A stretch of 64,000 nucleotides of DNA from HK1 sp965202875 (GTDB taxonomy: Bacteria; Pseudomonadota; Gammaproteobacteria; HK1). The position numbers and the translations under genes were made by a program. The notes under the pieces were generated by a model. That model ran no database searches and was not told the DNA's origin. It saw nothing but the letters and a program-made list of their open reading frames with translations. The stretch covers positions 186,001-250,000 of the forward strand of contig OZ241870.1 of the NCBI GenBank assembly GCA_965202875.1, read 5' to 3'. Shown here piece by piece: positions 8,826-17,636 of this stretch (within the stretch, counting starts at the first letter, position 1; each line of letters starts with the position of its first letter).

Positions 8826-9120
8826 GCTGTCGAAGAAAGCAGCAGCCGATCTCGACGCCATTCATGAATACTCGGTCGAGAATTTTGGAACAGCACAGGC
8901 CCGGAATTACTTGAGCCGCCTGCATGAACGTTTCGAGATCCTTGCGCAGCAACCAATGCTTGGCCGCCAAGCCGATCACTTCGCGCCGAAGTTGAGACGT
9001 TACGAATATCGATCTCATGTCGCGTTCTACATACCGGAAGACGGAAGCGTAATGATTGTGCGCGTTCTGCACAAGAGCATGGATGTGTCGAGACATTTCA
9101 TGGTGATCGAGAACGAATGA
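8809..9120 (+). CDS. parE: ParE-like toxin of the RelE/ParE fold
   Basis: A 103-residue toxin. YRLSKKAAADLDAIHEYSVENFG, ARNYLSRLHERFEILAQQPMLGR and RRYEYRSHVAFYI are diagnostic of ParE. MIVRVLHKSMD is the terminal strand and helix. ParE proteins poison DNA gyrase, and the ParD partner upstream neutralises this one. The two adjacent ATG codons at 8809 and 8812 are both possible starts inside the antitoxin reading frame. It is followed after 13 bases by the methyltransferase gene, so the module may stabilise the adjacent restriction system. Confidence 0.87.
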   Translation: MMAAYRLSKKAAADLDAIHEYSVENFGTAQARNYLSRLHERFEILAQQPMLGRQADHFAPKLRRYEYRSHVAFYIPEDGSVMIVRVLHKSMDVSRHFMVIENE

Positions 9121-9133
9121 CGAGGCCTATTCA

Positions 9134-12025
9134 ATGAATCTCAAATCTGCAATTTTGCAAATCATGCCTCGCGATGTACTGAAGGCCGTCGTGAACGATC
9201 TGGAAGTGGTCGATGTGGACCGACGTAGCAGGGATGACATGCGTGATCGCTTGTCGAAGAATCATCATGCATCCCCGGACTATCTTCTTGAACATTTATA
9301 TGAAAGCCAGATCAAGGAAATATGCGAGCTCATCGGCATCGACAGTACCGGAAGAAGGAAGGTGCTCGTTCAAAGGTTGCTCGACACTGCCTCTACTTCA
9401 AGCACAGAAAAGACCGATCCCCCTGAATCAGAGACTCGCCGAAGCCAGCCGGACGTTCAAGCAAACGTACAGAACCAGCGATCCGATCAGCCAATGAAGA
9501 AGATTACCCGCAAGAAGAAAGCCGAGAAGGAAGTTACTCGATACACCTATGCCGAATTGAAGGAGCCGCGCACGCCGGAGACCGGACATACGTCACTGCT
9601 GCCGGATGACGAGCAGATCGTTTCCCTGCCCATGGACAACGGGTGGAGCCAAGCCATCGAAGTGGGGAAGCTCCCGGATGAAGATGACCGACCGGTGGTG
9701 GTGGACATGGATCCCGCCGCCGATCCGGTTCTCTTTTGGGCCGGCAAGCGGAATCGGCGGGAGGTGCCCGTACTGCCGCTTCAACGCAACGAGGTCGTCT
9801 CCGAATCCCGCATCGCCCACATCATCGAACGCGCGCGGCAGGCTGCCGCGGAGAAGGAAGGCGCCGATCGGCAGGGACACCTGTTTGCCGACATGGAGAA
9901 GGAATTGCGGGAGGGTGAGAAGAAGCGGCGTGTTGAATTCTACACTCACGACGAGGGCTGGAAGAACAAGCTCATCTGCGGCGATTCGTTGCACGTGATG
10001 GAATCGCTTCTGCACTATGAGGGATTGCGGGGCAAGGTGCAGATGATCTACGTCGATCCGCCCTATGGCATCAAGTACGACTCGAACTTCCAGCAGCGGG
10101 TGGATTCGACCAGGAACGACGCCAAGGATCAGGCGGACGACGTGCTGACCATCAAGGCGTTTCGCGATACATGGACATTGGGAATTCATTCCTATCTTTC
10201 ATACTTGGAGGAACGACTGTATCTGTGCCGGGAACTCCTGTCCGAAACGGGTTCGATCTTCGTTCAGATCAATGATGACAACGTGCATCTGGTTCGTGCA
10301 CTCATGGAAGAGGTTTTCGGAAGAGGTAACTACATGGCGTTGATCAACTTTCAGAAGACGGGCAGCCAAGCCGCTGCGCACTTGGGCAACACCGTGGACT
10401 ATATCGTATGGTATGCAAAAGACAAGGATGCTGCCGTTTATCATCAACTGTACTTGCCCAGGAAAGCCGGCTCTTTGTCGTTGGATCGCTATGACCATGT
10501 CGAATTTTCGGATGGTGCCTCTCGGCGTTTGACGGCAGCGGAAATCCGAGGAGAAGCAGAAGTACCCGTCGGACGGCGTTTCCGAACTACTTCACTTTTG
10601 TCGGATGGCGATTCCAGCACGAGGCAGGAATTCGAATTTCAAGGAAAAACATATACCCCCAGATCCGGAAATCACTGGAAGACGCCGCCTGACGGTCTCA
10701 GGCGACTTGCGATGAAAGGCCGTATCCTGGTCGAAGGATCCGTGATTACATATAAACGATACTCTGACGATTTCGATTACGTTCCCATCAACGATCGATG
10801 GGAGAGCATGCAGATAGGACGAATCCGCGATTACGTCGTCCAAACCGCGGAGTCGGTCATCAGCCGCTGTATCGCCATGACCACCGCTCCGGGAGATGTC
10901 GTGTTCGATCCCACCTGCGGATCGGGCACCACCGCATTCTGCGCCGAGCGGCTGGGCCGGCGCTGGATCACGTGCGACGCATCCCGCGTCGCCGTCAACG
11001 TCGCGCGCCAGCGTCTCCTCGGCGCGGTCTTCGAGCACTTTCAGACCCGCAACGGCTTGATCTCCAGTGGATTCCGTTACAAGACGGTCGATCGCATCAC
11101 GCTCAAAAGCCTTGCCTACGATCTCGAACCCGAAAAGATCGAGTTGGTCGATCAACCGGAAGTCGATCCGGGTGCAATCCGCGTCTGCGGCCCCTTCGAG
11201 GTCATGACCCTCGGCCGATACTCCGTCGAGGACTGGAAGGGTCACGTCGTGCGTGAGCTGCCGGGGGAGTACGGCGCCGGCGCCGGGGAGATGAAGCTCG
11301 AGAACTACATCGAGACCATCTGCCGGCTCTACCGGAAGGATGCGGCCATCCAGGGAGCCAACGGACTCGTCCATGCCGTGGTCGAGGGCGAGGCCGAAAA
11401 GATTGCCATCTCGGTCGGTCCGCTCTCCGGGCGCGTCACCGCCAAGCAGATCCACGATGCGGTACAGGATGCGATGGCTTCCGGCGTCCTGGAGACCCAC
11501 GTTCTCGGCTGGGCGTTCGAGGCGAACGTGGGCGAGGTCAAGTCGCAGCTCGAAAGGCGCGGGAAGGTCAAGGTGGAGCTCATCATGATCCGCCCGGACA
11601 CGCTCGCCGAGGGACTGAAGGTGACCCGGCCGGAGACGCTGTTCTCCCCGCTGGCGTTGCCCGACGTCGAAGTGGAGATCAGGAAGAAGGGCAAGGCCGG
11701 CCCCGTGGCGGTGGTGGCGCTCCAGGGCGTTGCCCTCTTCGACCGCAAGACCCGCTCCACCGAGTACCGGCATGCCGATTCCGGCTATGTATCGGCCTGG
11801 TATCTCGACGAGGACTACGACGGGGACTGCTTCGTCGATTGCCAGATGTTCTTCGACTTCAAGAAGAAGCCGGCTCTCTCGAAGCTCGGTCTCGACGTCG
11901 CCGGCGAGGAGTTCGAGTTGAAGCTGACCTCCGAGCCGTTCCCGCTACGCGCCTACAAGCGCATCGCGGTCAAGGTCGTGGACGTCTACGGCAACGAATC
12001 GACCGTTGTGAAGGATCTCGGGTAG
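9134..12025 (+). CDS. mod: Type III-like DNA methyltransferase (Mod) with SAP-like N-terminus
   Basis: A 963-residue adenine-N6/cytosine-N4 methyltransferase of beta-class motif order: DPPY (residues 308-311) precedes the AdoMet motif FDPTCGSGTT (591-600), as in type III Mod subunits. Residues 1-85 contain a SAP-like segment (LYESQIKEICELIGIDSTGRRKVLVQRLL). The stretch between the motifs, where the target-recognition domain lies, is markedly lower in GC than the rest, suggesting exchange. About 300 extra C-terminal residues exceed the usual Mod length. The stop is 13 bases before the res start, so the two are co-translated. Fragments of its 3' end recur at 23259-23295 and 23333-23372. Confidence 0.88.
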   Translation: MNLKSAILQIMPRDVLKAVVNDLEVVDVDRRSRDDMRDRLSKNHHASPDYLLEHLYESQIKEICELIGIDSTGRRKVLVQRLLDTASTSSTEKTDPPESETRRSQPDVQANVQNQRSDQPMKKITRKKKAEKEVTRYTYAELKEPRTPETGHTSLLPDDEQIVSLPMDNGWSQAIEVGKLPDEDDRPVVVDMDPAADPVLFWAGKRNRREVPVLPLQRNEVVSESRIAHIIERARQAAAEKEGADRQGHLFADMEKELREGEKKRRVEFYTHDEGWKNKLICGDSLHVMESLLHYEGLRGKVQMIYVDPPYGIKYDSNFQQRVDSTRNDAKDQADDVLTIKAFRDTWTLGIHSYLSYLEERLYLCRELLSETGSIFVQINDDNVHLVRALMEEVFGRGNYMALINFQKTGSQAAAHLGNTVDYIVWYAKDKDAAVYHQLYLPRKAGSLSLDRYDHVEFSDGASRRLTAAEIRGEAEVPVGRRFRTTSLLSDGDSSTRQEFEFQGKTYTPRSGNHWKTPPDGLRRLAMKGRILVEGSVITYKRYSDDFDYVPINDRWESMQIGRIRDYVVQTAESVISRCIAMTTAPGDVVFDPTCGSGTTAFCAERLGRRWITCDASRVAVNVARQRLLGAVFEHFQTRNGLISSGFRYKTVDRITLKSLAYDLEPEKIELVDQPEVDPGAIRVCGPFEVMTLGRYSVEDWKGHVVRELPGEYGAGAGEMKLENYIETICRLYRKDAAIQGANGLVHAVVEGEAEKIAISVGPLSGRVTAKQIHDAVQDAMASGVLETHVLGWAFEANVGEVKSQLERRGKVKVELIMIRPDTLAEGLKVTRPETLFSPLALPDVEVEIRKKGKAGPVAVVALQGVALFDRKTRSTEYRHADSGYVSAWYLDEDYDGDCFVDCQMFFDFKKKPALSKLGLDVAGEEFELKLTSEPFPLRAYKRIAVKVVDVYGNESTVVKDLG

Positions 12026-12038
12026 GAGGGGCGCGACG

Positions 12039-15000
12039 GTGGCCTACGTCGTCGATCGCGTCGTCATCTGCGATGCGTACCGGGAGCCGGACGCACACTA
12101 CCGGATCCTGTCCGGCGGCAAGTCCAGGCGCGTCGAGGGGCGGCGCCCGTCCATCCGCTTCCTCGCCACCGCCCGGGATGCGAAGGGCGGCATTGCCGGC
12201 GTCGTCGGCCGGGAGGCGAGCCTGTTCGAGGATCTGTCCGCATCCGGCACGGAGCCCAACGAGTTCGTCAACGACCTGCGCGAGGAGATCGGGGAGTGGC
12301 GCGAGGCGGGCTATCCCGACACCGCGATGGTGACCCGGCGGCTCATCGAATGGTGGTTCGAGCGCGACGAGGAACGAAGCGCGGTCGGACGGCGCTTCTT
12401 CTTCTGCCAGCAGGAAGCGGTGGAGACGCTCATCTACCTGTACGAAGTCCAGAACCGGCGCCGGATGCCGGACACCGGCGACCTGCTCCGCTATGCCCTG
12501 AAGCTCGCCACGGGCACCGGCAAGACCGTGGTCATGGCGCTGATCGTGACCTGGGCCGCGCTTCACCGACGCAAGGTGAGCGGCTCTTCGCTGGCGGCGA
12601 ACTTCCTCGTCCTCGTTCCGAACCTGACCGTGCGCGACCGGGTGAGCGGCGTTCCGCGCGGCGACGGCCTGGACCCGGCCGGCGAGCACAATCTGTACGA
12701 GGCGTTCGACATGGTGCCGCCGGAGTACCGGGAGGAGTTCCGCCCGAACGTACTGGTGCGCAACTGGCAGGGGATCCCGCTCGAAGCGAAGCGGGAGGAC
12801 TGGATCGGGGAGGGGGACGTACCGATCGAGGAAGGGCGCTTCATCCCGCAGGCGGTGCTTCGCGCCATGCGGCGCCGGTCGCGCCAGGACCCGAACGCTC
12901 CGATCCGGCGGATGCTCCGCGGCTGGCGGGAGGTCGTGGTGGTCAACGACGAGGCGCACCACGTCTACGGCGAGAAGCGCACGCGCAGAGGCGAGGAGCC
13001 CGCCTACATCAAGTGGAGCAAGATCCTCGAACGGGTCTCGAAGGCGGCCCGCGTCCCTCTCGTCGTCGATATGTCGGCGACTCCCTGGTACGGCTCGGGG
13101 TCGCCGAAGCCCGAGGGCTCACTCTTCGAGTGGCTCGTCTCCGACTTCTCGGTCTACGACGCCTTCGAGTCGGGCCTCGTCAAGGTCGTCCGCCTGCCCG
13201 ATCCGGACGAAAAGGGGCGCGTCTACATCGACCTCTGGGATCAGGTGAAGGGCGCGAGGACCCGGGAAGAATACCTGCGCTCCTGCAAGGGGGCGATCGC
13301 AAGCATCTACTCGTCGTGGAGGAAGGACTACGAAGAATGGGAGAGCACCTTCGAGACCATGCGCGGGCCGAGCCCGGTGCTGCTCTGTGTCGCCGACAGC
13401 GCCCAGCGGGCGGCCTGGCTCTTCGAGCACCTGACCCGCGAGTACGATCTGCTCCGCAATCCGCACGACGACGACCGCACCCGATGGGTGACCATTCCGA
13501 TCGATTCCAAGGTGTTCGACGCGGACAAGGGCAGCGCCGCGGTGCTCCGGGAGATGGTGAACACCGTCGGATCGACGGACAGGCCGGGGGAGCGTGTGCG
13601 CTGCATCGTGAGCGTGAACATGCTCTCCGAGGGGTGGGACGTGAAGAGCGTGACCCACATCCTCGGGCTCCGGGCCTTCGGCTCGCCGTTGCTCACCGAG
13701 CAGATCATCGGGCGGGGGCTGCGGCGCACGAACTACGACGTATTGAACCAGCCGCTGGACGAGCGGCCGGAAGGCTACGAGGAGACGGCCGATGCGTTCG
13801 GCATCCCCTTCGTCGGATTCCCGGTGCAGAAGCGCAAGCGCCCCAAGACCGGAAGCTGGGGGCACAAGCCGGTCTGGATCGAGCCGGATGCGAAGAAGGG
13901 CAAGTACCGCGTGCAGGTGCCCAACGTGCGGTCCTGGGCGGTGGGCGTCGTGGACACCCTGGCGGACGTGGTGCAGGTGGAGAGCCTGCCGGAGATCCGC
14001 ATCAACCCGAGGGAGACGCCGCCGGACGTGCATGTCCGCCCGGTGGTGGGCGGTGCGCCGGAGGCGGTGATGACGCTCGATGAAGTGCGCAAGGAATGGC
14101 CCGTGCTGCGCACCGCGTTCCTGATGGCGGAGGAGCTCTTCCAGGCGACCAATCCGGGCTCCGCCGCGGACCTCGGCATCGGCCCCGGCTTCGACGAGCT
14201 GCTCGAACTCACCCGCCGCTACCTCGACGGCCGGGTCCGGCCCCTCACCGTGGACGGCGCGAAGGCGGACCCGCGGGACGTCGGCATCTACCACTGGCGT
14301 CGGCAGACCATCGACGTGCTCGAGACCGCGCTCCGCAGCGCCGGCCCCGCCGGGGTGACGACCGTTCCGATCCTCGGCTCCCCCGAGTGGCTCGATTCCG
14401 CGCGCCTGCGCCGCTTCCAGTGGACCGGGCTGGTGGCCCGGGGCCGGCGCTGCCATACGAACAAGGTTCCCTGCCACACCGACCTGGAGAAGCAGTTTGC
14501 CGACTTTCTCGACCGTGCGAAGGACGTCGTGCGGTACTTCAAGAACGAACGCCTCGGCTTCTCCGTGACCTACTACGAGAGCAAGCGCCCCCGCCAGTAC
14601 TACCCCGACTTCATCGTCGTCGCCCGCGACGGGGAGGGACGCGAGACGTACTGGCTGGCCGAGACCAAGGGTGAAATCCGGCCCAACACCCGGCTCAAGA
14701 GCGAGGCGGCGCGCTTGTGGTGCGAGAAGATGAGCGGCACGAGGTACGGCCGATGGCGATACCTGTTCATCCAGCAGAAGAAGCTCGAAAGCAGCCTTGC
14801 GGCAGGGGTGAAATCTCTCGCCGAGCTCGCCGGGCGCCTTGCCGTTGCACCGCCGGAGCGTCAATTCACCCTCGTCTCGCTCGAAGCCGAGCGCGTCAAG
14901 CGGGAAGCGTTCAAGACCCTTCTGCCGCTCTACTCGCTCAAGGCCGCCGCCGGGTACTTCGGGAACGCCGAGCCGGTGGAGCCAGAGGGTTGGGTGGAGG

Positions 15001-15362
15001 CGGACGGCATGGGACGGCTCGACGAGAGGATGTTCGTCTGCCGGGCCTTGGGCCGTTCGATGGAGCCGAGGATCCACGACGGCGACTACGTGGTCTTCCG
15101 CGCGAAGCCGGCCGGAACGCGGCAGGGGAAGATCGTGCTCGTGCAGTATCGCGGCGAGGCCGACCCGGACACGGGTGGTTCGTACACCGTCAAGCGCTAC
15201 TCGTCGGAGAAGGTGGCCGCGGAAGGTGGCGACTGGCGCCACGCGCGAATCGTGCTGTCCCCGACGAACCCGGAGTACGAGCCGATCGTCTTCTCCCCGG
15301 AGGAGAGCGGGCATGTGGAGGTCATCGCGGAGATGGTGACGGTGCTGCGGGGTGGGCTATAG
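12039..15362 (+). CDS. res: Type III-like restriction subunit (Res) with C-terminal S24/LexA-like domain
   Basis: An 1107-residue superfamily 2 translocase-nuclease. It has Walker A ATGTGKT (157-163), DEAH (304-307), DMSATPW, NMLSEGWDVKSV and QIIGRGLRR, then a PD-(D/E)XK nuclease motif YYPDFIVV...LAETKGE (about 855-880). The last ~130 residues add an S24 peptidase-like domain: GRSMEPRIHDGDYVVF with candidate nucleophile Ser1007, and YTVKRYS with candidate Lys1052. The start is GTG 12039, behind a GGAGG site that overlaps the mod stop. The extra domain is the odd part. It could give autocleavage, or simply be a domain captured from a repressor. Confidence 0.85.
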   Translation: MAYVVDRVVICDAYREPDAHYRILSGGKSRRVEGRRPSIRFLATARDAKGGIAGVVGREASLFEDLSASGTEPNEFVNDLREEIGEWREAGYPDTAMVTRRLIEWWFERDEERSAVGRRFFFCQQEAVETLIYLYEVQNRRRMPDTGDLLRYALKLATGTGKTVVMALIVTWAALHRRKVSGSSLAANFLVLVPNLTVRDRVSGVPRGDGLDPAGEHNLYEAFDMVPPEYREEFRPNVLVRNWQGIPLEAKREDWIGEGDVPIEEGRFIPQAVLRAMRRRSRQDPNAPIRRMLRGWREVVVVNDEAHHVYGEKRTRRGEEPAYIKWSKILERVSKAARVPLVVDMSATPWYGSGSPKPEGSLFEWLVSDFSVYDAFESGLVKVVRLPDPDEKGRVYIDLWDQVKGARTREEYLRSCKGAIASIYSSWRKDYEEWESTFETMRGPSPVLLCVADSAQRAAWLFEHLTREYDLLRNPHDDDRTRWVTIPIDSKVFDADKGSAAVLREMVNTVGSTDRPGERVRCIVSVNMLSEGWDVKSVTHILGLRAFGSPLLTEQIIGRGLRRTNYDVLNQPLDERPEGYEETADAFGIPFVGFPVQKRKRPKTGSWGHKPVWIEPDAKKGKYRVQVPNVRSWAVGVVDTLADVVQVESLPEIRINPRETPPDVHVRPVVGGAPEAVMTLDEVRKEWPVLRTAFLMAEELFQATNPGSAADLGIGPGFDELLELTRRYLDGRVRPLTVDGAKADPRDVGIYHWRRQTIDVLETALRSAGPAGVTTVPILGSPEWLDSARLRRFQWTGLVARGRRCHTNKVPCHTDLEKQFADFLDRAKDVVRYFKNERLGFSVTYYESKRPRQYYPDFIVVARDGEGRETYWLAETKGEIRPNTRLKSEAARLWCEKMSGTRYGRWRYLFIQQKKLESSLAAGVKSLAELAGRLAVAPPERQFTLVSLEAERVKREAFKTLLPLYSLKAAAGYFGNAEPVEPEGWVEADGMGRLDERMFVCRALGRSMEPRIHDGDYVVFRAKPAGTRQGKIVLVQYRGEADPDTGGSYTVKRYSSEKVAAEGGDWRHARIVLSPTNPEYEPIVFSPEESGHVEVIAEMVTVLRGGL

Positions 15363-15431
15363 CGCCTTGGCCGTCGCCTTCCCGGCGCTGGTGAAGGCGA
15401 TCGGGTCATCGGGTGCGGGAACCGGATCGAC
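14865..15431. repeat. 567-bp direct repeat, copy A (end of res)
   Basis: Covers the S24-domain part of res and about 69 bases beyond its stop. A nearly identical copy in the same orientation is at 23386-23952 (constant offset 8521). After the res stop the repeat contains a scrap resembling frc (TTCCCGGCGCTGGTGAAGGC). Confidence 0.92.
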
Positions 15432-15481
15432 CGACACCGGATCCCCTTTGTGAGCATGTACATCTTGAGAATGGGACATCC

Positions 15482-15561
15482 TGGGAGCGCGGGCGTCCCG
15501 CCCGCAGGCGCGGACCGGAGGTCTGCCGTCTGGCAAAGCGGGCGGGACGCCCGCGCTCCCA
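15482..15561. repeat. Long perfect inverted repeat (24-bp arms)
   Basis: Arms of 24 bases at 15482-15505 and 15538-15561, around a 32-base loop, form a very stable hairpin starting TGGGAGCGCGGGCGTC. It lies between the convergent res and hipA genes and could serve as a bidirectional terminator. Its form is that of a dispersed miniature repeat. Confidence 0.8.
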
Positions 15562-15599
15562 GGAAAGGCACGGATCCCTCATTTTCGCCACTACCCACC

Positions 15600-15630
15600 C
15601 TTTGGTTCCGGTTCCGCCGGATTGGGTATC
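15600..15630. repeat. Relic of the hairpin end of the 505-aa-protein element
   Basis: TTTGGTTCCGG followed by a CGCCGG arm resembles the element end at 31870-31898 (TTTGGTTCCGGCTACGCCGG). No coding part remains here, so this is a solo end or an old scar. Confidence 0.45.
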
Positions 15631-15681
15631 CTCGTAAAGAATGGCAACAGTTTTCGGAGCGATGATGGTGGGAGTGCGCGA

Positions 15682-16956
15682 TCAGTGATTGGCTCCATCT
15701 GCCCCATAGAACAACCCGTCGTAAAGAAACGCACCCCGGACAAGCCCGCAGTCCTTCTCGCTGACGCCGGCCCGGCGCATCGTCGAATGCCATGACGCGC
15801 GGACCGTCCCGGCGATGCGGTCGAAGATGGCCTCGGCTTCATCGCGTTCCAGCAGAAAACGGCCGGCGGCGCCAAGCAGGTTCGCCTTGTTGGCCCATCG
15901 GCCCGCGGGACCGCAGATCATGGCCAGGTCGCGCCGTTCGACCGCGATTGCCGGCATCGGCGTCAGGTCGTAGGCCGGGCTGAGCCGCCAGTCGCGACCC
16001 TTGGCCAGCAGCGCATGGTTGCGCGGATGATCGTCGAGGTTCGAGACCGCCGCGTTGAAGCACATCCGCCCGAACAGTTCCCGCAGGTCCTCCCGGGGAG
16101 CGGCGCTTGCGCGCCGTAGCTCGTCGGCAAGCGTGAGGTACGACCAGCGCCCACGGTCCGTCGGCCCGTCGTCGGCTTGCAGGAGGGTGAGAGCGCTGAC
16201 CATGCGGTGGCGATAGTAGCCCTCGCCGGTCCATTCGCGGTCGAAGCGGCGGACGAGCAGTACGTCCCGGTCGCCGATGCGCTCGACGCGGCTTTCGGCG
16301 GCGTTCAGGCCGCATTCCCGCGCAAGTTCCAGTAGCGCATGCTCCACCCGGGGATGATTCCAGCGATCGTCGCGCTGTCCGAACTTGGCGAGCCACAGCA
16401 CGTGATTGTCCTGAACCACGGCCTTGGGGCGGGCGCCGCCCATCGACGTACCTTCGAGAAGCTCCTGCGCCCGGAGCGCGGCAGGGTCGCCGGAGTCGGA
16501 CTCACCCGCGAGCACCGCATCGGCGGCAGTCTGGAGCCGCGCGAGGTCGATGGTTGCATTGAAGCGCCGCCGGGGTATGGGCGGCTCGATGCCCGAACCG
16601 AAGCCGAGTGCGCCCGCCCGGTCGTCCGGCCCTTCCATCAGGTAGTCGAATTCGTTCAGGCGAGCACGTCCGGAGTGCCGCTCGATGAGCAGGCGTCCCC
16701 AATAGTCCGGCATGGAGTCGCGGATGGCCCCGAAGAATCCGCTCATGCGGCCCGTTTCGTACCCGCGGTCCGCGAGCCGCAGCTCGACGGGGTCGAGCTC
16801 CACCGCGTCGGGACGATCGAGGTAGCCGCGGCCGTAGACGAACTCGCCGCGCGAGGAGCCGTCGCGCGTCCGGGAGACGCGGAAGCGGCCGGCGGTCACG
16901 AACTCCGTTCCTCCCGGCAGGACGACGAAGACGTAGCATTCCCGTTCAGAAGTCAT
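15682..16956 (-). CDS. hipA: HipA-like serine/threonine kinase toxin
   Basis: A 424-residue HipA family kinase that would phosphorylate a translation factor or tRNA synthetase and slow growth. The N-terminal subdomain includes GEFVYGRGYLDRPDAVELDP and FFGAIRDSMPDYWGR. The kinase core has the glycine-rich GTSMGGARPKAV, the catalytic NLDDHPRNHALL and the metal-binding AYDLTPMP. Its ATG at 16956 lies inside the last codons of the upstream hipB frame (11-base overlap). All key residues look present, so it should be active when unmasked. Confidence 0.9.
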   Translation of the reverse strand: MTSERECYVFVVLPGGTEFVTAGRFRVSRTRDGSSRGEFVYGRGYLDRPDAVELDPVELRLADRGYETGRMSGFFGAIRDSMPDYWGRLLIERHSGRARLNEFDYLMEGPDDRAGALGFGSGIEPPIPRRRFNATIDLARLQTAADAVLAGESDSGDPAALRAQELLEGTSMGGARPKAVVQDNHVLWLAKFGQRDDRWNHPRVEHALLELARECGLNAAESRVERIGDRDVLLVRRFDREWTGEGYYRHRMVSALTLLQADDGPTDRGRWSYLTLADELRRASAAPREDLRELFGRMCFNAAVSNLDDHPRNHALLAKGRDWRLSPAYDLTPMPAIAVERRDLAMICGPAGRWANKANLLGAAGRFLLERDEAEAIFDRIAGTVRASWHSTMRRAGVSEKDCGLVRGAFLYDGLFYGADGANH

Positions 16957-17287
16957 TGTCGAGACGCCGGCGGGGCGAGGCTCGGCGCGGGCTCCTGGCG
17001 CTTTCCAGCACCTTGCCTTCTTCGTCACGGTCCGGATCCGCGAGGTCCTCCGCCTGCTCCAGGAGGCCGAGCGCCCACAGCGCGCCGAAGTACGCGGCGA
17101 CGGAGACGCCGGGCTTGCCCCTCTCGAGGTCGGCGACCGTGAAGCGGGAAGCGCTGAGCCGGTCGGCCACATCCTGGATCCGCAGCCTCCGGCGCAAGCG
17201 GGCGGTGCGGAGGTTGCGGCCGAGCTGCGCCAGCGCATCCTCGACGGCGGCCGGCGGGGATTCCGTGACTCGGCTCCGCTTGCTCAT
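16946..17287 (-). CDS. hipB: HipB-like XRE-family antitoxin
   Basis: A 113-residue protein with a Cro/CI helix-turn-helix: LRTARLRRRLRIQDVADRLSASRFTVADLERGKPGVSVAAYFGALWALG. In HipBA systems this protein binds the operator as a dimer and holds the kinase inactive. MSKRSR at 17287 is the likelier start; a further in-frame ATG lies 18 bases upstream. It overlaps hipA. AT-rich DNA upstream (17285-17335) holds the probable promoter, divergent from the AAA-ATPase gene. Confidence 0.88.
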   Translation of the reverse strand: MSKRSRVTESPPAAVEDALAQLGRNLRTARLRRRLRIQDVADRLSASRFTVADLERGKPGVSVAAYFGALWALGLLEQAEDLADPDRDEEGKVLESARSPRRASPRRRLDNDF

Positions 17288-17636
17288 GATAGTTATGATA
17301 CACATTCAATGAATTCAAGTTGTCTGAATTCAACTTTGAAGATCGCACTCGACCCGTCGCACCGGAGCCGGGCATCCCCGGGAGAATTTCGACCGTCCGG
17401 GTCGTCTTCCCGGGGCAACGCCCGCGTCAACGGGATTCGCGCCGACAGGCTCCGGACGCGCAACGGCCGGCGCCGGGCGGGCTCCATGCGGTGCAATACG
17501 CCCGCCCGCCGACGCTTCCTGTCGCCGGTCAGGCCGGTCGCGAAGGATGGGTTCGGCGGCCCGCTCCTTGGGCTTCCGGCGGCGGCGGGCGCATAATCGG
17601 GCCATCGGCATCGGTGGGATCGCGGGGAAGCAATCG

